Below are positions 18,912 to 27,911 of a stretch of DNA of 64,000 nt, one piece after another (position 1 is the first letter of the stretch; each line of letters starts with the position of its first letter). The stretch covers positions 80,963-144,962 of the forward strand of contig NZ_AAVU01000016.1 of assembly GCF_000169095.1 (NCBI RefSeq), in the 5' to 3' direction. This DNA comes from Lyngbya sp. PCC 8106. Lineage in GTDB: Bacteria > Cyanobacteriota > Cyanobacteriia > Cyanobacteriales > Microcoleaceae. Under the pieces are notes generated by a model. The model made no database searches. It had not been told where the DNA came from and saw nothing but the letters and a program-made list of their open reading frames with translations. Both the position numbers and the translations under genes were made by a program.

Positions 18912-19814
18912 TTAGATAAACGATTGAATCCGTTGCCAAACTTGTTCTAATAAATCTGGTTTTTCTGCATCAAACCATTCAATCTCAGGAACTGATCGAA
19001 ACCACGTTTTTTGTCGTTTGGCAAATTGACGAGTATGCAAAACCGTCGCAGCGATCGCATCATCTAACGAACAACTTCCCGTGAGATATTGTTGAATTTC
19101 GTGATAACCCAAAGTTTTTAATAGTGGCAAATCTTGACCATATTTTTTCAGAAGTGTTTGTACTTCTTCAAGCCATCCATCCTCAATCATTTTTTGAGTG
19201 CGGTGTTGAATGCGTTGAGTTAGGCGCGCGCGATCCAAAGTCAACCCAATTTGTAAAATCGGATAATCTGGAGGATCTTCACCCTGCTGTTGAGAAATAG
19301 CACAACCCGTAATATAATAAACCTCTAACGCTCTTTGGGTGCGAAACTGATCATTCGGATGAATCTTTTGTGCCGCCACCGGATCAACTTGTTGTAGCAT
19401 TGCATAACATTGAACCTGACCCAAGGCTTGAAACTGCGATCGCAACGGAGGACAAGGCGCAACCCGAGGAATCTTCATTCCGCGTACAATCGCTTTAATA
19501 TACAGCCCCGTTCCCCCGACTAGCAACAACAGAGGAGAAGGAGAAATAGACACCGGAGGAACAGCAATCAAAGCTTGAGCCTTTTCCTGGTAATCTGCTA
19601 AAGTGAGAGTCTCTGTCGGATCGCAAATATCGAGCAGAAAATGGGGAACCTGTTGCTGTTCATCAAGCGTCGGTTTAGCCGTGCCAATATCAAACTCTCG
19701 ATACACCTGACGCGAATCAGCACTGAGAATCACTGTGTTTAACCGTTGCGCTAAAGCGATCGCCAGTCCTGACTTTCCCGTTGCAGTTGCGCCACAGATC
19801 ACAATAATCGTCAT
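18912..19814 (-). CDS. miaA: tRNA dimethylallyltransferase MiaA
   Basis: A 300-aa enzyme that transfers a dimethylallyl group to A37 of tRNAs reading UNN codons. It has the P-loop GATATGKS near the N-terminus, SADSRQVYREFDIGTAKP, LVGGTGLYIKA, and the C-terminal TRQFAKRQKTWFR motif. The start at 19814 (MTIIVICGATATGKS) matches family length. The 19-codon extension upstream is probably not translated. It is divergent from gyrB. The 247-base gap on its other side (18665-18911) shows no gene. Confidence 0.96.
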   Translation of the reverse strand: MTIIVICGATATGKSGLAIALAQRLNTVILSADSRQVYREFDIGTAKPTLDEQQQVPHFLLDICDPTETLTLADYQEKAQALIAVPPVSISPSPLLLLVGGTGLYIKAIVRGMKIPRVAPCPPLRSQFQALGQVQCYAMLQQVDPVAAQKIHPNDQFRTQRALEVYYITGCAISQQQGEDPPDYPILQIGLTLDRARLTQRIQHRTQKMIEDGWLEEVQTLLKKYGQDLPLLKTLGYHEIQQYLTGSCSLDDAIAATVLHTRQFAKRQKTWFRSVPEIEWFDAEKPDLLEQVWQRIQSFI

Positions 19815-19998
19815 AAGTCCTTTTAAAAAATTAAACATCCCTTCCCTAGTCTCCATGATAAAGGGGTTCAACCTAGATTGAAATAGGGCTTCAGTTCAGC
19901 CTGTAATCGTTTCTAACCCTTTTGTGCTACAATTTTGGAGAGATTTGTCATTTTTGGAGTCCTGGGGACATTAGACCCCTAATTGGAGCAGTGATCAG

Positions 19999-21936
19999 AT
20001 GACCAGCAGTTATAGCGCCGATCAAATACAGGTTCTTGAAGGTCTAGAAGCCGTCCGCAAACGTCCAGGGATGTACATTGGTTCTACCGGGCCACGCGGA
20101 CTTCATCATTTAGTATATGAAGTTGTAGATAACTCCATTGATGAGGCGCTCGCCGGCCATTGTACCCATATTGAAGTTGATTTTAATGCAGATGGTTCAG
20201 TAACCGTCACTGATGATGGTCGGGGTATTCCCGTTGATGTTCATTCCAAAACCGGAAAATCAGCCCTAGAAACCGTTATGACGGTTCTCCACGCCGGGGG
20301 AAAATTTGGTGGAGGCGGTTACAAAGTTTCAGGCGGTTTGCATGGGGTAGGTGTCTCCGTTGTGAATGCGCTGTCTGAATGGGTAGAAGTGCAAGTTTTG
20401 CGGGATGAAACCCAGTATACTCAACGCTACCAACGAGGGGTTCCCGTTGACGAACTTCAGTCCAAACCCAGTCAAGGAAAACAGACGGGGACTTCGGTAC
20501 AGTTCTTACCCGATACAACCATATTTACCACTGGAATTGAGTTTGACTATGCGACTATCGCGAATCGTTTACGAGAATTAGCCTATTTGAATGCAGGCGT
20601 TAGAATTACTTTAACAGACAATCGTTTAGACCTAATTCAACTCGAAGAAGCGAAAACAGAAAGCTTTTGTTATGAAGGTGGAATTCGAGAATATATTGCC
20701 TACATGAACCGCGAAAAGCAACCTCTACATGAAGATGTTATCTATGTGTCGGGAGAGCGAAATAATGTGCAGATTGAAGTCGCGTTGCAGTGGTGTGTAG
20801 ATGCTTATAGTGATAACATTTTAGGCTTTGCTAATAATATTCGGACGATAGACGGGGGAACCCATTTAGAAGGGTTGAAAGCAGTCTTAACCCGCACGAT
20901 GAATAACTTTGCCCGCAAGCGAAATAAACTCAAAGAAAATGAGTCAAATTTAGGCGGTGAGAATGTACGGGAAGGGTTAACGGCGGTTATTTCTGTGAAA
21001 GTTCCTGACCCAGAATTTGAAGGACAAACCAAAACAAAGTTAGGTAATACAGAAGTTCGCGGAATTGTTGATTCGTTAGTCGGGGAAGTTTTAACAGAAT
21101 ATCTCGACTTTCATCCCCATATTGCCGATGCGGTTTTAGAAAAAGCAATTCAAGCTTTTAAAGCCGCAGAAGCCGCTCGTCGTGCGCGAGATTTGGTTCG
21201 TCGGAAGTCGGTGTTAGAATCTTCACCCCTACCCGGTAAATTGGCTGATTGTAGTACCCGAATTCCTGCCGAATCGGAAATCTTTTTAGTAGAGGGAGAT
21301 AGTGCGGGTGGAAGTGCAAAACAAGGACGCGATCGCCGAACCCAGGCAATTTTACCCCTACGCGGAAAAATTCTGAATATTGAGAAAACAGATGATTCCA
21401 AAATCTATAAAAACAATGAAATTCAATCCCTGATTACAGCGTTAGGATTGGGAATCAGAGGCGAAGATTTTGATTCATCTCAATTGCGTTATCATAAGAT
21501 TATTATTATGACAGACGCAGACGTTGACGGCGCTCACATTCGGACATTGTTGTTAACGTTTTTCTACCGCTATCAACGAGAATTAGTCGAACAAGGTTTC
21601 ATTTATATTGCTTGTCCTCCCCTCTATAAAGTCGAACGAGGACGCAATCATTATTACTGTTATAATGATCGAGAATTGCAGGAACGTTTGGCTGAGTTTC
21701 CGTCTAATGCCAACTACAATATCCAACGGTTTAAGGGTTTGGGTGAAATGATGCCTGAACAACTTTGGAATACAACAATGAACCCAGAAACTCGGATGAT
21801 CAAGCAAGTAGAAGTGGAAGATGCAGCCCAAGCCGATAACGTTTTTACTGTATTAATGGGGGACAGAGTTGCACCCCGTCGGGAGTTTATCGAAACCAAT
21901 GCACCTCGTTTAAATCTGGTTGATTTAGATATTTAA
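19999..21936 (+). CDS. gyrB: DNA gyrase subunit B
   Basis: Full-length bacterial GyrB (645 aa), the ATPase subunit that powers negative supercoiling. It has the GHKL ATPase motifs (EVVDNSIDEALAG, DDGRGIPVD, GGLHGVG), the transducer domain, and the TOPRIM motifs (FLVEGDSAGGSAKQGRDR, then TDADVDGAHIRTL). It ends with the conserved tail RREFIETNAPRLNLVDLDI. GGAG lies 11 bases before the ATG. Its natural downstream region is missing: only four bases (TTGT) separate the stop codon from the Tn7-like element, whose insertion leaves the coding sequence intact. Confidence 0.98.
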   Translation: MTSSYSADQIQVLEGLEAVRKRPGMYIGSTGPRGLHHLVYEVVDNSIDEALAGHCTHIEVDFNADGSVTVTDDGRGIPVDVHSKTGKSALETVMTVLHAGGKFGGGGYKVSGGLHGVGVSVVNALSEWVEVQVLRDETQYTQRYQRGVPVDELQSKPSQGKQTGTSVQFLPDTTIFTTGIEFDYATIANRLRELAYLNAGVRITLTDNRLDLIQLEEAKTESFCYEGGIREYIAYMNREKQPLHEDVIYVSGERNNVQIEVALQWCVDAYSDNILGFANNIRTIDGGTHLEGLKAVLTRTMNNFARKRNKLKENESNLGGENVREGLTAVISVKVPDPEFEGQTKTKLGNTEVRGIVDSLVGEVLTEYLDFHPHIADAVLEKAIQAFKAAEAARRARDLVRRKSVLESSPLPGKLADCSTRIPAESEIFLVEGDSAGGSAKQGRDRRTQAILPLRGKILNIEKTDDSKIYKNNEIQSLITALGLGIRGEDFDSSQLRYHKIIIMTDADVDGAHIRTLLLTFFYRYQRELVEQGFIYIACPPLYKVERGRNHYYCYNDRELQERLAEFPSNANYNIQRFKGLGEMMPEQLWNTTMNPETRMIKQVEVEDAAQADNVFTVLMGDRVAPRREFIETNAPRLNLVDLDI

Positions 21937-21940
21937 TTGT

Positions 21941-22031
21941 TGTTGGTTCGCGCATAAGCTGCTAATCTTCGCACATAAGCTGCTAATCTTCGCGCATAAA
22001 GTGCTAATTTTTTGCACATAATCGCAGGGAT
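21941..22031 (+). repeat. gyrB-proximal transposon end with tandem TnsB-type binding sites
   Basis: Three near-identical 21-bp units with consensus TTCGCRCATAAGCTGCTAAT start near 21947, 21968 and 21989, head to tail. A weaker fourth (TTTGCACATAATCGC) begins near 22010. The terminal bases are TGT. This closely packed arrangement matches the tnsA-adjacent (right) end of Tn7, which also lies next to its target gene. Confidence 0.88.
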
Positions 22032-22070
22032 AGCAGGGGCGGGTCGCGGTCTTGCTAATTTAGGGCTATT

Positions 22071-22097
22071 GGGACTAGGATATAGAAACCTAGTCCC
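22071..22097. promoter_or_regulatory. Perfect 9-bp dyad between the transposon end and tnsA
   Basis: GGGACTAGG and CCTAGTCCC flank a nine-base centre ATATAGAAA, 23 bases before the tnsA start. The second element (63838-63864) has the same dyad with a compensatory change (GGGACTAGA with TCTAGTCCC) and an identical centre. Conserved pairing with changed sequence points to a hairpin RNA or a symmetric operator controlling tns expression. Confidence 0.65.
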
Positions 22098-22120
22098 AAC
22101 GTCAGTTAGGTCGCAGTCCG

Positions 22121-22786
22121 ATGAACGTGCCAGCCCGAAAGATCACAAATACCGGAACTCGGAAGAATATTGGCAAATTTTCCAGTCGCAAGATGGGTCA
22201 AATCGTTTGGTACGAGTCTCTTCTGGAACTGGACTACATCTATCTTTTGGAAATAGATCCTGATGTTGTAGCCTTTGCGAGTCAGCCATTTCAACTTCAG
22301 TACACAATTATTGAAGGCGGAAAAAGACGGAAGTTGAAATATACACCAGATTTTTATGTAGAACGTAAAAATCAGATACAAGTTGTGGAAGTCAAGCCGG
22401 AGAATAAAGTTAATTCAGAGAGAAATCAACGCATCTTTCATTTCGTCGCCCCTATATTCCGTGAGAAAGGTTGGGAATTTGTTGTGGTGACAGAAACAAT
22501 GATTCGGGTTCAACCTCAATTAAATAATGTTAAGTTACTGCACAGATATTCTGGCGTTGAATTTTCATTGCAAAACTTAATAGATTGCCAAGAATACTTT
22601 CAAAAACTTGCCGGACAAATTACTATAGAGCAAGCCGAACGGGAGTTAAGATCCAAAGGGATTACAAGAAGTTTTCTATTTCGGTGGATTTACTCTGGAT
22701 TTCTAAAGACGAATTTAGAAAAACCCATCAACTCTCAGAGCTTAATTCATTTTGAAGCTAGAAATACAGATTTTGCTAGGGGATAA
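22121..22786 (+). CDS. tnsA: TnsA-like transposon endonuclease
   Basis: A 221-aa TnsA, the nuclease that cuts the 5' ends of the transposon so that it leaves by cut-and-paste. The N-terminal restriction-like fold has YESLLELDYI (candidate acidic residues E32/E36), YTPDF (D77) and VVEVKP (E90, K92), the E-D-ExK arrangement of Tn7 TnsA. The C-terminal part is a winged-helix-like region (ITIEQAERELRSKGI). It ends four bases before the preferred tnsB start, so the two are translationally linked but not fused. No clear Shine-Dalgarno precedes its ATG. The first 18 codons are identical to those of a broken copy in the next element. Confidence 0.93.
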   Translation: MNVPARKITNTGTRKNIGKFSSRKMGQIVWYESLLELDYIYLLEIDPDVVAFASQPFQLQYTIIEGGKRRKLKYTPDFYVERKNQIQVVEVKPENKVNSERNQRIFHFVAPIFREKGWEFVVVTETMIRVQPQLNNVKLLHRYSGVEFSLQNLIDCQEYFQKLAGQITIEQAERELRSKGITRSFLFRWIYSGFLKTNLEKPINSQSLIHFEARNTDFARG

Positions 22787-22790
22787 AAAC

Positions 22791-25166
22791 ATGGCACAGG
22801 TTCGTTTTCGCAGGGGACTAAACTTTTGGTTGGACGGCAAACAGTTTTGCATCAAAAAACGATTAAATTCTGAAGAGTTTCAAATCTTAGATGCGATCAC
22901 TGAAGAATTATCAAGTATTAAAGAGAGCATATTACTCGAATTATTAGTTAAAGAAAGAATACAGTTTGAACCGCCGGATAATGCCGATACGAACAAAAAT
23001 AATGACTGGTCAAATGCCGATTTCTCGGAGATAGATCCTCGGCTAAAACAAGAAGCAAGCAAAAGATTAAAATATGTTGAACGCTTCTTAGAAAAAGACA
23101 TACAAAATTTAACTCCTGAGACATTGAAGCCGATTATCGAAGAAGTTTCTCAAGAAATATCGGATAACAGCCCTCCGGGATGGTATTCACTTTATCGATG
23201 GATTAAAAGATACGAAGAGGGAGGATATGATATTCGGAGCTTGGTTTCCAAAACTCAAGCTAAGGGGAATCGAAAGTCCAGGCTTCCTGACGAAATTTAT
23301 CAAATCATTAATGAAGTTAAAGACGAGTTATACTTGTCCAAAACCAAACCGACAATAGCCGATGCAGTCTCGGAGATTAGATATCGAATTACACAAGAAA
23401 ATTATAGGCGCTCTCAAATCGGGACGCTAAAACCTCTAAAAATACCACACGAATCAACAATTTATCGAATTTACTCTCAAATTGATCCCTACGAAGAGGC
23501 TGTTGGGCGATATGGAAAAAGGACAGCAGACCGAATGTATGATATGTCAGGAAAAGAACCCATTCGCCCTCAACGTCCTTTACAAATCGTAGAAATTGAT
23601 CATACACCCCTTCCTTTTTATGTTGTTGACTCCGAAACTCGATTACCAATTGGTCGTCCCAATTTAGTCACCGTCATTGATAAATATACTCAAATTCCTT
23701 GCGGCTATGACTTAAGCTTTGATCCGGAAAGCGGGCTATCAGTAATGCGCTGTCTCAATCACGCAATTCGTCCTAAAAATTATGTGTCAGAGCAATACCC
23801 AAATGTTTCAAATACATGGGATACTTATGGTTTAATGGAGATGATTCGGGTAGATAATGCCGGTTGTTATACGGGTACTCAATTAGAAGATGCTGCCAAA
23901 CAGCTTAATTTTCATATTAGCCAGACTCCCCCTAAAGTTCCCTGGTATAAAGGTTCAATCGAGCGTCATTTTAAGACAATAAATACACAGCTTCTTCAAG
24001 GTCAGCCGGGTAGTTTCCTCAAAAATTTAAAAATGTATGACGATCAATACGATCCCTATAAAGAAGCTGTAGTCTCTCTGGATGCGCTTCACGAAATGAT
24101 TCATATCTTTATCATTGATATCGTCAGTCAAGCTTCCCATACCAATTTCAAGACACCCCGCTCCGAGGTTTGGAAAGCTGCCATTACTGAGTTTCCACCA
24201 GCAATGCCAACAAAGATGCAAGATTTAAGAATTTTACTGGGAGCAGTGACGCATCGAGTAATTTCTAAAAATGGAATTGAATTTGAAGGTTTATATTACA
24301 AATCTCCCGAACTGACTCGCTTGCGTACACTTTATGAGAAAAGGGATAGACGGAGACAAAATGGAACAAATAATCGAGAAAAAGCTAAAGTTAAGTACGA
24401 TCCGGGTGATATTTCTTGTGTGTACGTTTTCGATCCCGAAGGGCAGAATTATGTTTCTATTCCTGCGGTTAGCCAAGACTACACTCAAGGATTATCTCTG
24501 TGGCAACATAAGGCTATTAAGAAGTATGCAGCCCAGGAAACCGAAAAAGTAGATCTAGTTGCTTTAAGTATAGCGAAAAAGAAAATTCAGAAAATTGTAG
24601 AGCAAGAGTGGAACAACTCTAAACGCCACCGAACTCGTACCCAAATGGCAAGATGGAACCAAGTCGGGTTGATCGATTACAACATTAAAGAAGTCGAAGC
24701 TTTTGTGCAACAAGAGAAAGGAAAAGAAGATAATTTCTCAAACGCCAAGTCAGGAAGCTTTGAAAAAATGTTTGTACAATCTGATGCAATGGCGGGTTTG
24801 TCTAATGTTGGAAGCGGCTTTAAAAGTTCACCCAACAAAAATGCGGAAAACACAGATCAAAAGATTGTAGAATACCAAATTACTCATCCCAATTCGGCTC
24901 AATTACCCGACAATCTTGTGGAAGCAACAATAGACTCGGAACCCTCGGAAATTCCGAATCCAAAAATACCTCCTTCCTCATCTCCCAAACCCCAATCCAA
25001 ATCTAAGTCGAAGAAACGCAGTTCATCCAAGCGGAAGGGGAAAAAATCCAACTCGGAGGAGTCACCTGTAACAGAGAATAATAAAGTAGTAGAAACTCAA
25101 GATATCACCGTTAAAATTGAGGAATGGGAACCGGACTTATCCGAATGGAGTACCAATTATGACTGA
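22791..25166 (+). CDS. tnsB: TnsB DDE transposase
   Basis: A 791-aa transposase of the Tn7/Mu rve family that joins transposon ends to target DNA. Catalytic residues are D270 (VEIDHTP), D355 (RVDNAGC) and E391 (GSIERHF), a DD35E spacing. N-terminal helix-turn-helix regions (~80-200) should bind the end repeats. A Mu-type beta-barrel follows the catalytic core. The C-terminus is a long flexible Lys/Ser-rich tail ending in EWEPDLSEW, probably the TnsC-contacting hook. ATG 22791 is chosen; an in-frame ATG at 22752 would overlap tnsA by 35 bases. A 200-base gap before tnsC shows no gene. Confidence 0.96.
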   Translation: MAQVRFRRGLNFWLDGKQFCIKKRLNSEEFQILDAITEELSSIKESILLELLVKERIQFEPPDNADTNKNNDWSNADFSEIDPRLKQEASKRLKYVERFLEKDIQNLTPETLKPIIEEVSQEISDNSPPGWYSLYRWIKRYEEGGYDIRSLVSKTQAKGNRKSRLPDEIYQIINEVKDELYLSKTKPTIADAVSEIRYRITQENYRRSQIGTLKPLKIPHESTIYRIYSQIDPYEEAVGRYGKRTADRMYDMSGKEPIRPQRPLQIVEIDHTPLPFYVVDSETRLPIGRPNLVTVIDKYTQIPCGYDLSFDPESGLSVMRCLNHAIRPKNYVSEQYPNVSNTWDTYGLMEMIRVDNAGCYTGTQLEDAAKQLNFHISQTPPKVPWYKGSIERHFKTINTQLLQGQPGSFLKNLKMYDDQYDPYKEAVVSLDALHEMIHIFIIDIVSQASHTNFKTPRSEVWKAAITEFPPAMPTKMQDLRILLGAVTHRVISKNGIEFEGLYYKSPELTRLRTLYEKRDRRRQNGTNNREKAKVKYDPGDISCVYVFDPEGQNYVSIPAVSQDYTQGLSLWQHKAIKKYAAQETEKVDLVALSIAKKKIQKIVEQEWNNSKRHRTRTQMARWNQVGLIDYNIKEVEAFVQQEKGKEDNFSNAKSGSFEKMFVQSDAMAGLSNVGSGFKSSPNKNAENTDQKIVEYQITHPNSAQLPDNLVEATIDSEPSEIPNPKIPPSSSPKPQSKSKSKKRSSSKRKGKKSNSEESPVTENNKVVETQDITVKIEEWEPDLSEWSTNYD

Positions 25167-25375
25167 GTGAACTGCTGAAACAGCAACCCGAGTAAAATTG
25201 CTGACAAAAGTAAAAATTTTCAGATAAAATGGATTAGAGAAACATCATCTCAATCTGTTTATTCCGACAAGTATTAAGAACTTAAAAGTTTTCCAAATAA
25301 ATTTAACAGGAGTTGATGGGCGGTTCTTAAAAAAAGAATTAAAAAGGATAAGATTATTGTTAACAGGAGATGAAT

Positions 25376-26485
25376 ATGACAGCATTGGGTGAGGCAGAGA
25401 AACACAGACAACTTGAACAAAAAAAGCGCAGACAAGTTGAGCGAGAAGATTTTAAAAAAAGCTTAAAAAATATGAGCTTTGAGGAAAAATATAATTTTTT
25501 TCGACATTACCGAATTGAGCATCCGACCTATAAGAAAATTATTAGGGAAATACAGGACTGTCACCAACTTCAACTCGATAAATCTGTTGAGCCGGATTGT
25601 CTATTTATCTCCGGAGAAACCGGAGCGGGGAAAACAACTCTGAGGAAGGCTTATGAGCAACAAGAAAAATATACTAGAAAGATAACGGATGAAGGAACAA
25701 AAATATATATTGTCTCGGCGGGAATTTCAGCTTGTGGAACCATCTTGGGTACGGCAGGTAAACTACTAAAAGCTTTGGGAGATCCCGCCCATGAAAAGGG
25801 AACGCGAGATAAGATGACGACAAGAATCTGTAAGTATATTAAAGATTGCGAGGTTGAACTGATCATTTTAGATGAACTGAATCATTTAATTGATCGAGAG
25901 AATAGAAAATTGTTGAAAACGATAGCCGACTGGCTGAAGGAAATCATATCAGAAACCAATACTCCTGTTGTTGCTTTGGGTTTACCAACGGCGAGACAGG
26001 TTTTAGATCCGGAAGTAAATGCTCAACTCTGTCGCCGCTTTAAAAAGCAAGTTCATCTCCGAAATTTCTCTTGGTTTTCCCCAAAAGGAAAAGACAAAGA
26101 TGGAGAGGAGTTTCGGATGCTGCTGAGTATTATAGAGGAAAAGTTTCCTTTAGAAGATACACTGGATTTATTAAATGAAAGAATGGCAATGCGTCTTTTC
26201 TACGCAACCGAGGGGAATATGTCTCATATTATGTCTCTTTTAAAAGAAGCCCTAAAAATGAGTTTAAGACAAAATCAGACTCAACTCCAGCTAGAGACTT
26301 TAGCCGCAGCTTTTGAAGAGAATTTAAGAGGGGTTTTTAAAGACAAGAAAAATCCCTTTATTACAGATAATTTTTCTATCGAAGATCTTCCAAATAATTC
26401 TGATGAATCAGAAAGCTCTGTATCCGCAACCAACAATAGAATTAACCGAAGATTGGGAAGAAAAAAAGCCTCTGATGTATTGTAG
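25376..26485 (+). CDS. tnsC: TnsC AAA+ transposition regulator
   Basis: A 369-aa AAA+ ATPase that couples target-recognition proteins (TniQ/TnsD) to the TnsAB transposase. Walker A is GETGAGKTT at residues 80-88 and Walker B is IILDELNHL with D166/E167. Sensor-like LGLPTARQV and an arginine-rich LCRRFKKQ follow. AGGAG sits six bases before ATG 25376; an ATG at 25370 directly abuts it and is less likely. It follows tnsB and precedes tniQ on the same strand. Confidence 0.95.
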   Translation: MTALGEAEKHRQLEQKKRRQVEREDFKKSLKNMSFEEKYNFFRHYRIEHPTYKKIIREIQDCHQLQLDKSVEPDCLFISGETGAGKTTLRKAYEQQEKYTRKITDEGTKIYIVSAGISACGTILGTAGKLLKALGDPAHEKGTRDKMTTRICKYIKDCEVELIILDELNHLIDRENRKLLKTIADWLKEIISETNTPVVALGLPTARQVLDPEVNAQLCRRFKKQVHLRNFSWFSPKGKDKDGEEFRMLLSIIEEKFPLEDTLDLLNERMAMRLFYATEGNMSHIMSLLKEALKMSLRQNQTQLQLETLAAAFEENLRGVFKDKKNPFITDNFSIEDLPNNSDESESSVSATNNRINRRLGRKKASDVL

Positions 26486-26615
26486 CAATCGGAGATGATT
26501 CATCAAACAGACGGGGGTTCTAATCCGGTCAGGGAGGCTATAATCTCATTCAACAATTGACTGGCGAAAGTCTCTTAATGTTTTCAAATATTCCGGGTCA
26601 ATTTCACCGCAAATT

Positions 26616-27911
26616 ATGTCATCTAGTCAACCTCTACTTTTTAGACCTTCTCCTTATCCAGATGAAACACTGGTGAGTTATATTCTGCGCCTCAGCGAGA
26701 GAAACTATTACGACAACCCCAAATGGATACTGAGTTGTGCAGAGTTAAGTGATAGCAAACTTTATCAACAAAATACATTAGAATCAAAAGACGACCTTCA
26801 CACCCTCAGTCAGCTTACGAATCTTGGTGAAGTTCTATTGAAGAAAATGCTTTTCGTGGAGTCGAAACCTAGAGGTAAAAACCTGAAAATTCAGATATCG
26901 GGTCACTCTATTCCTTCAAACTTCGTGAAAAAAGCAACGGGTAAAATCTGTCCGGCTTGTCTGGCAGAAGCGGCATACTTTCGGAAGTTCTGGCATTTGA
27001 TTCCCGCAACAGCTTGTCCAAAACATAATTCCATCTTAATTGATTCCTGTCCCCAGTGTCATCAAAAATTAACATGGCCAAGAAAATCGATACTGCATTG
27101 TAGTTCTTGTCAATTTAACCTGGCTGACTCTCCAATTCAGCATCTCGATCAAGATGAAGTCGCTTTATCGAGTCTCGCTTACCGAATTTACCATCATCAA
27201 ACAGAAATATTTGATTCTGGCGGTTTCGACGGAAACCATCCCCTTTCATCAATTAACAAACTTTCGGATTTCTGTGAAATCATCATGGGGGTAGCATCGT
27301 TTTTTCTCGAATCAAAATTATTTATTCGTCCCGAAAAATTTCGTGATTCTAACTCTCCCAAATATAGAGAAAGTCGAAAAGAATTGTTATCAAAATTTAT
27401 CGCCGCCGAATCCAACGATAAACTCCACGCCATTTTTACAAGAGTCTATCAAGTTTTAGATTGCTATCCCCAACACCTGACTTCATTCTTAAAGTGGCTT
27501 CAAGATTTATATTTCCACGCCAATTTAGAATTTGATCCCTATCCGGATCTGGGAAAAATTGTTCGACACTTTCCTTCGGTATGTTATCCCACTTCTTCAA
27601 CTCAAAACGGTTTTACAGAAACTATTGAAACCAGTTTGCAGCAAAAGTTTATGAATTTATCCTGGATAAGAACTCCTCAAAAATTTTATCTACAATATTT
27701 AACCCTGCCAGAAGTTCTATCCTGGCATCTCATTGAAAGTCCAATTGAAATGTCAAAGTTTATAAATAAGTACCTTTTAAAAGAGGAACAAATCAAACTT
27801 AGTATTTACTACTATTTATATCAACCCTTAACCAACTTCTTAATTGAGTTTGACGCTTTAGACGACAACCTAAAGGCAATTTACTTTCAAATGTTTTCCG
27901 AAACAAATTGA
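26616..27911 (+). CDS. tniQ: TniQ target-selection protein (CRISPR-linked candidate)
   Basis: A 431-aa TniQ-family protein. The N-terminus RPSPYPDETLVSYILRLSERN is the canonical TniQ opening. It is followed by two zinc-knuckle groups (CPACLAEA at 112-115, CPKH, CPQCH, CSSCQ). The remaining 250 residues are helical with no extra HTH repeats. In CASTs with two TniQ proteins the shorter one generally links Cascade to TnsC. That role is inferred here from size. Its 3' end overlaps the convergent TnsD-like gene by 25 bases. Confidence 0.9.
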   Translation: MSSSQPLLFRPSPYPDETLVSYILRLSERNYYDNPKWILSCAELSDSKLYQQNTLESKDDLHTLSQLTNLGEVLLKKMLFVESKPRGKNLKIQISGHSIPSNFVKKATGKICPACLAEAAYFRKFWHLIPATACPKHNSILIDSCPQCHQKLTWPRKSILHCSSCQFNLADSPIQHLDQDEVALSSLAYRIYHHQTEIFDSGGFDGNHPLSSINKLSDFCEIIMGVASFFLESKLFIRPEKFRDSNSPKYRESRKELLSKFIAAESNDKLHAIFTRVYQVLDCYPQHLTSFLKWLQDLYFHANLEFDPYPDLGKIVRHFPSVCYPTSSTQNGFTETIETSLQQKFMNLSWIRTPQKFYLQYLTLPEVLSWHLIESPIEMSKFINKYLLKEEQIKLSIYYYLYQPLTNFLIEFDALDDNLKAIYFQMFSETN

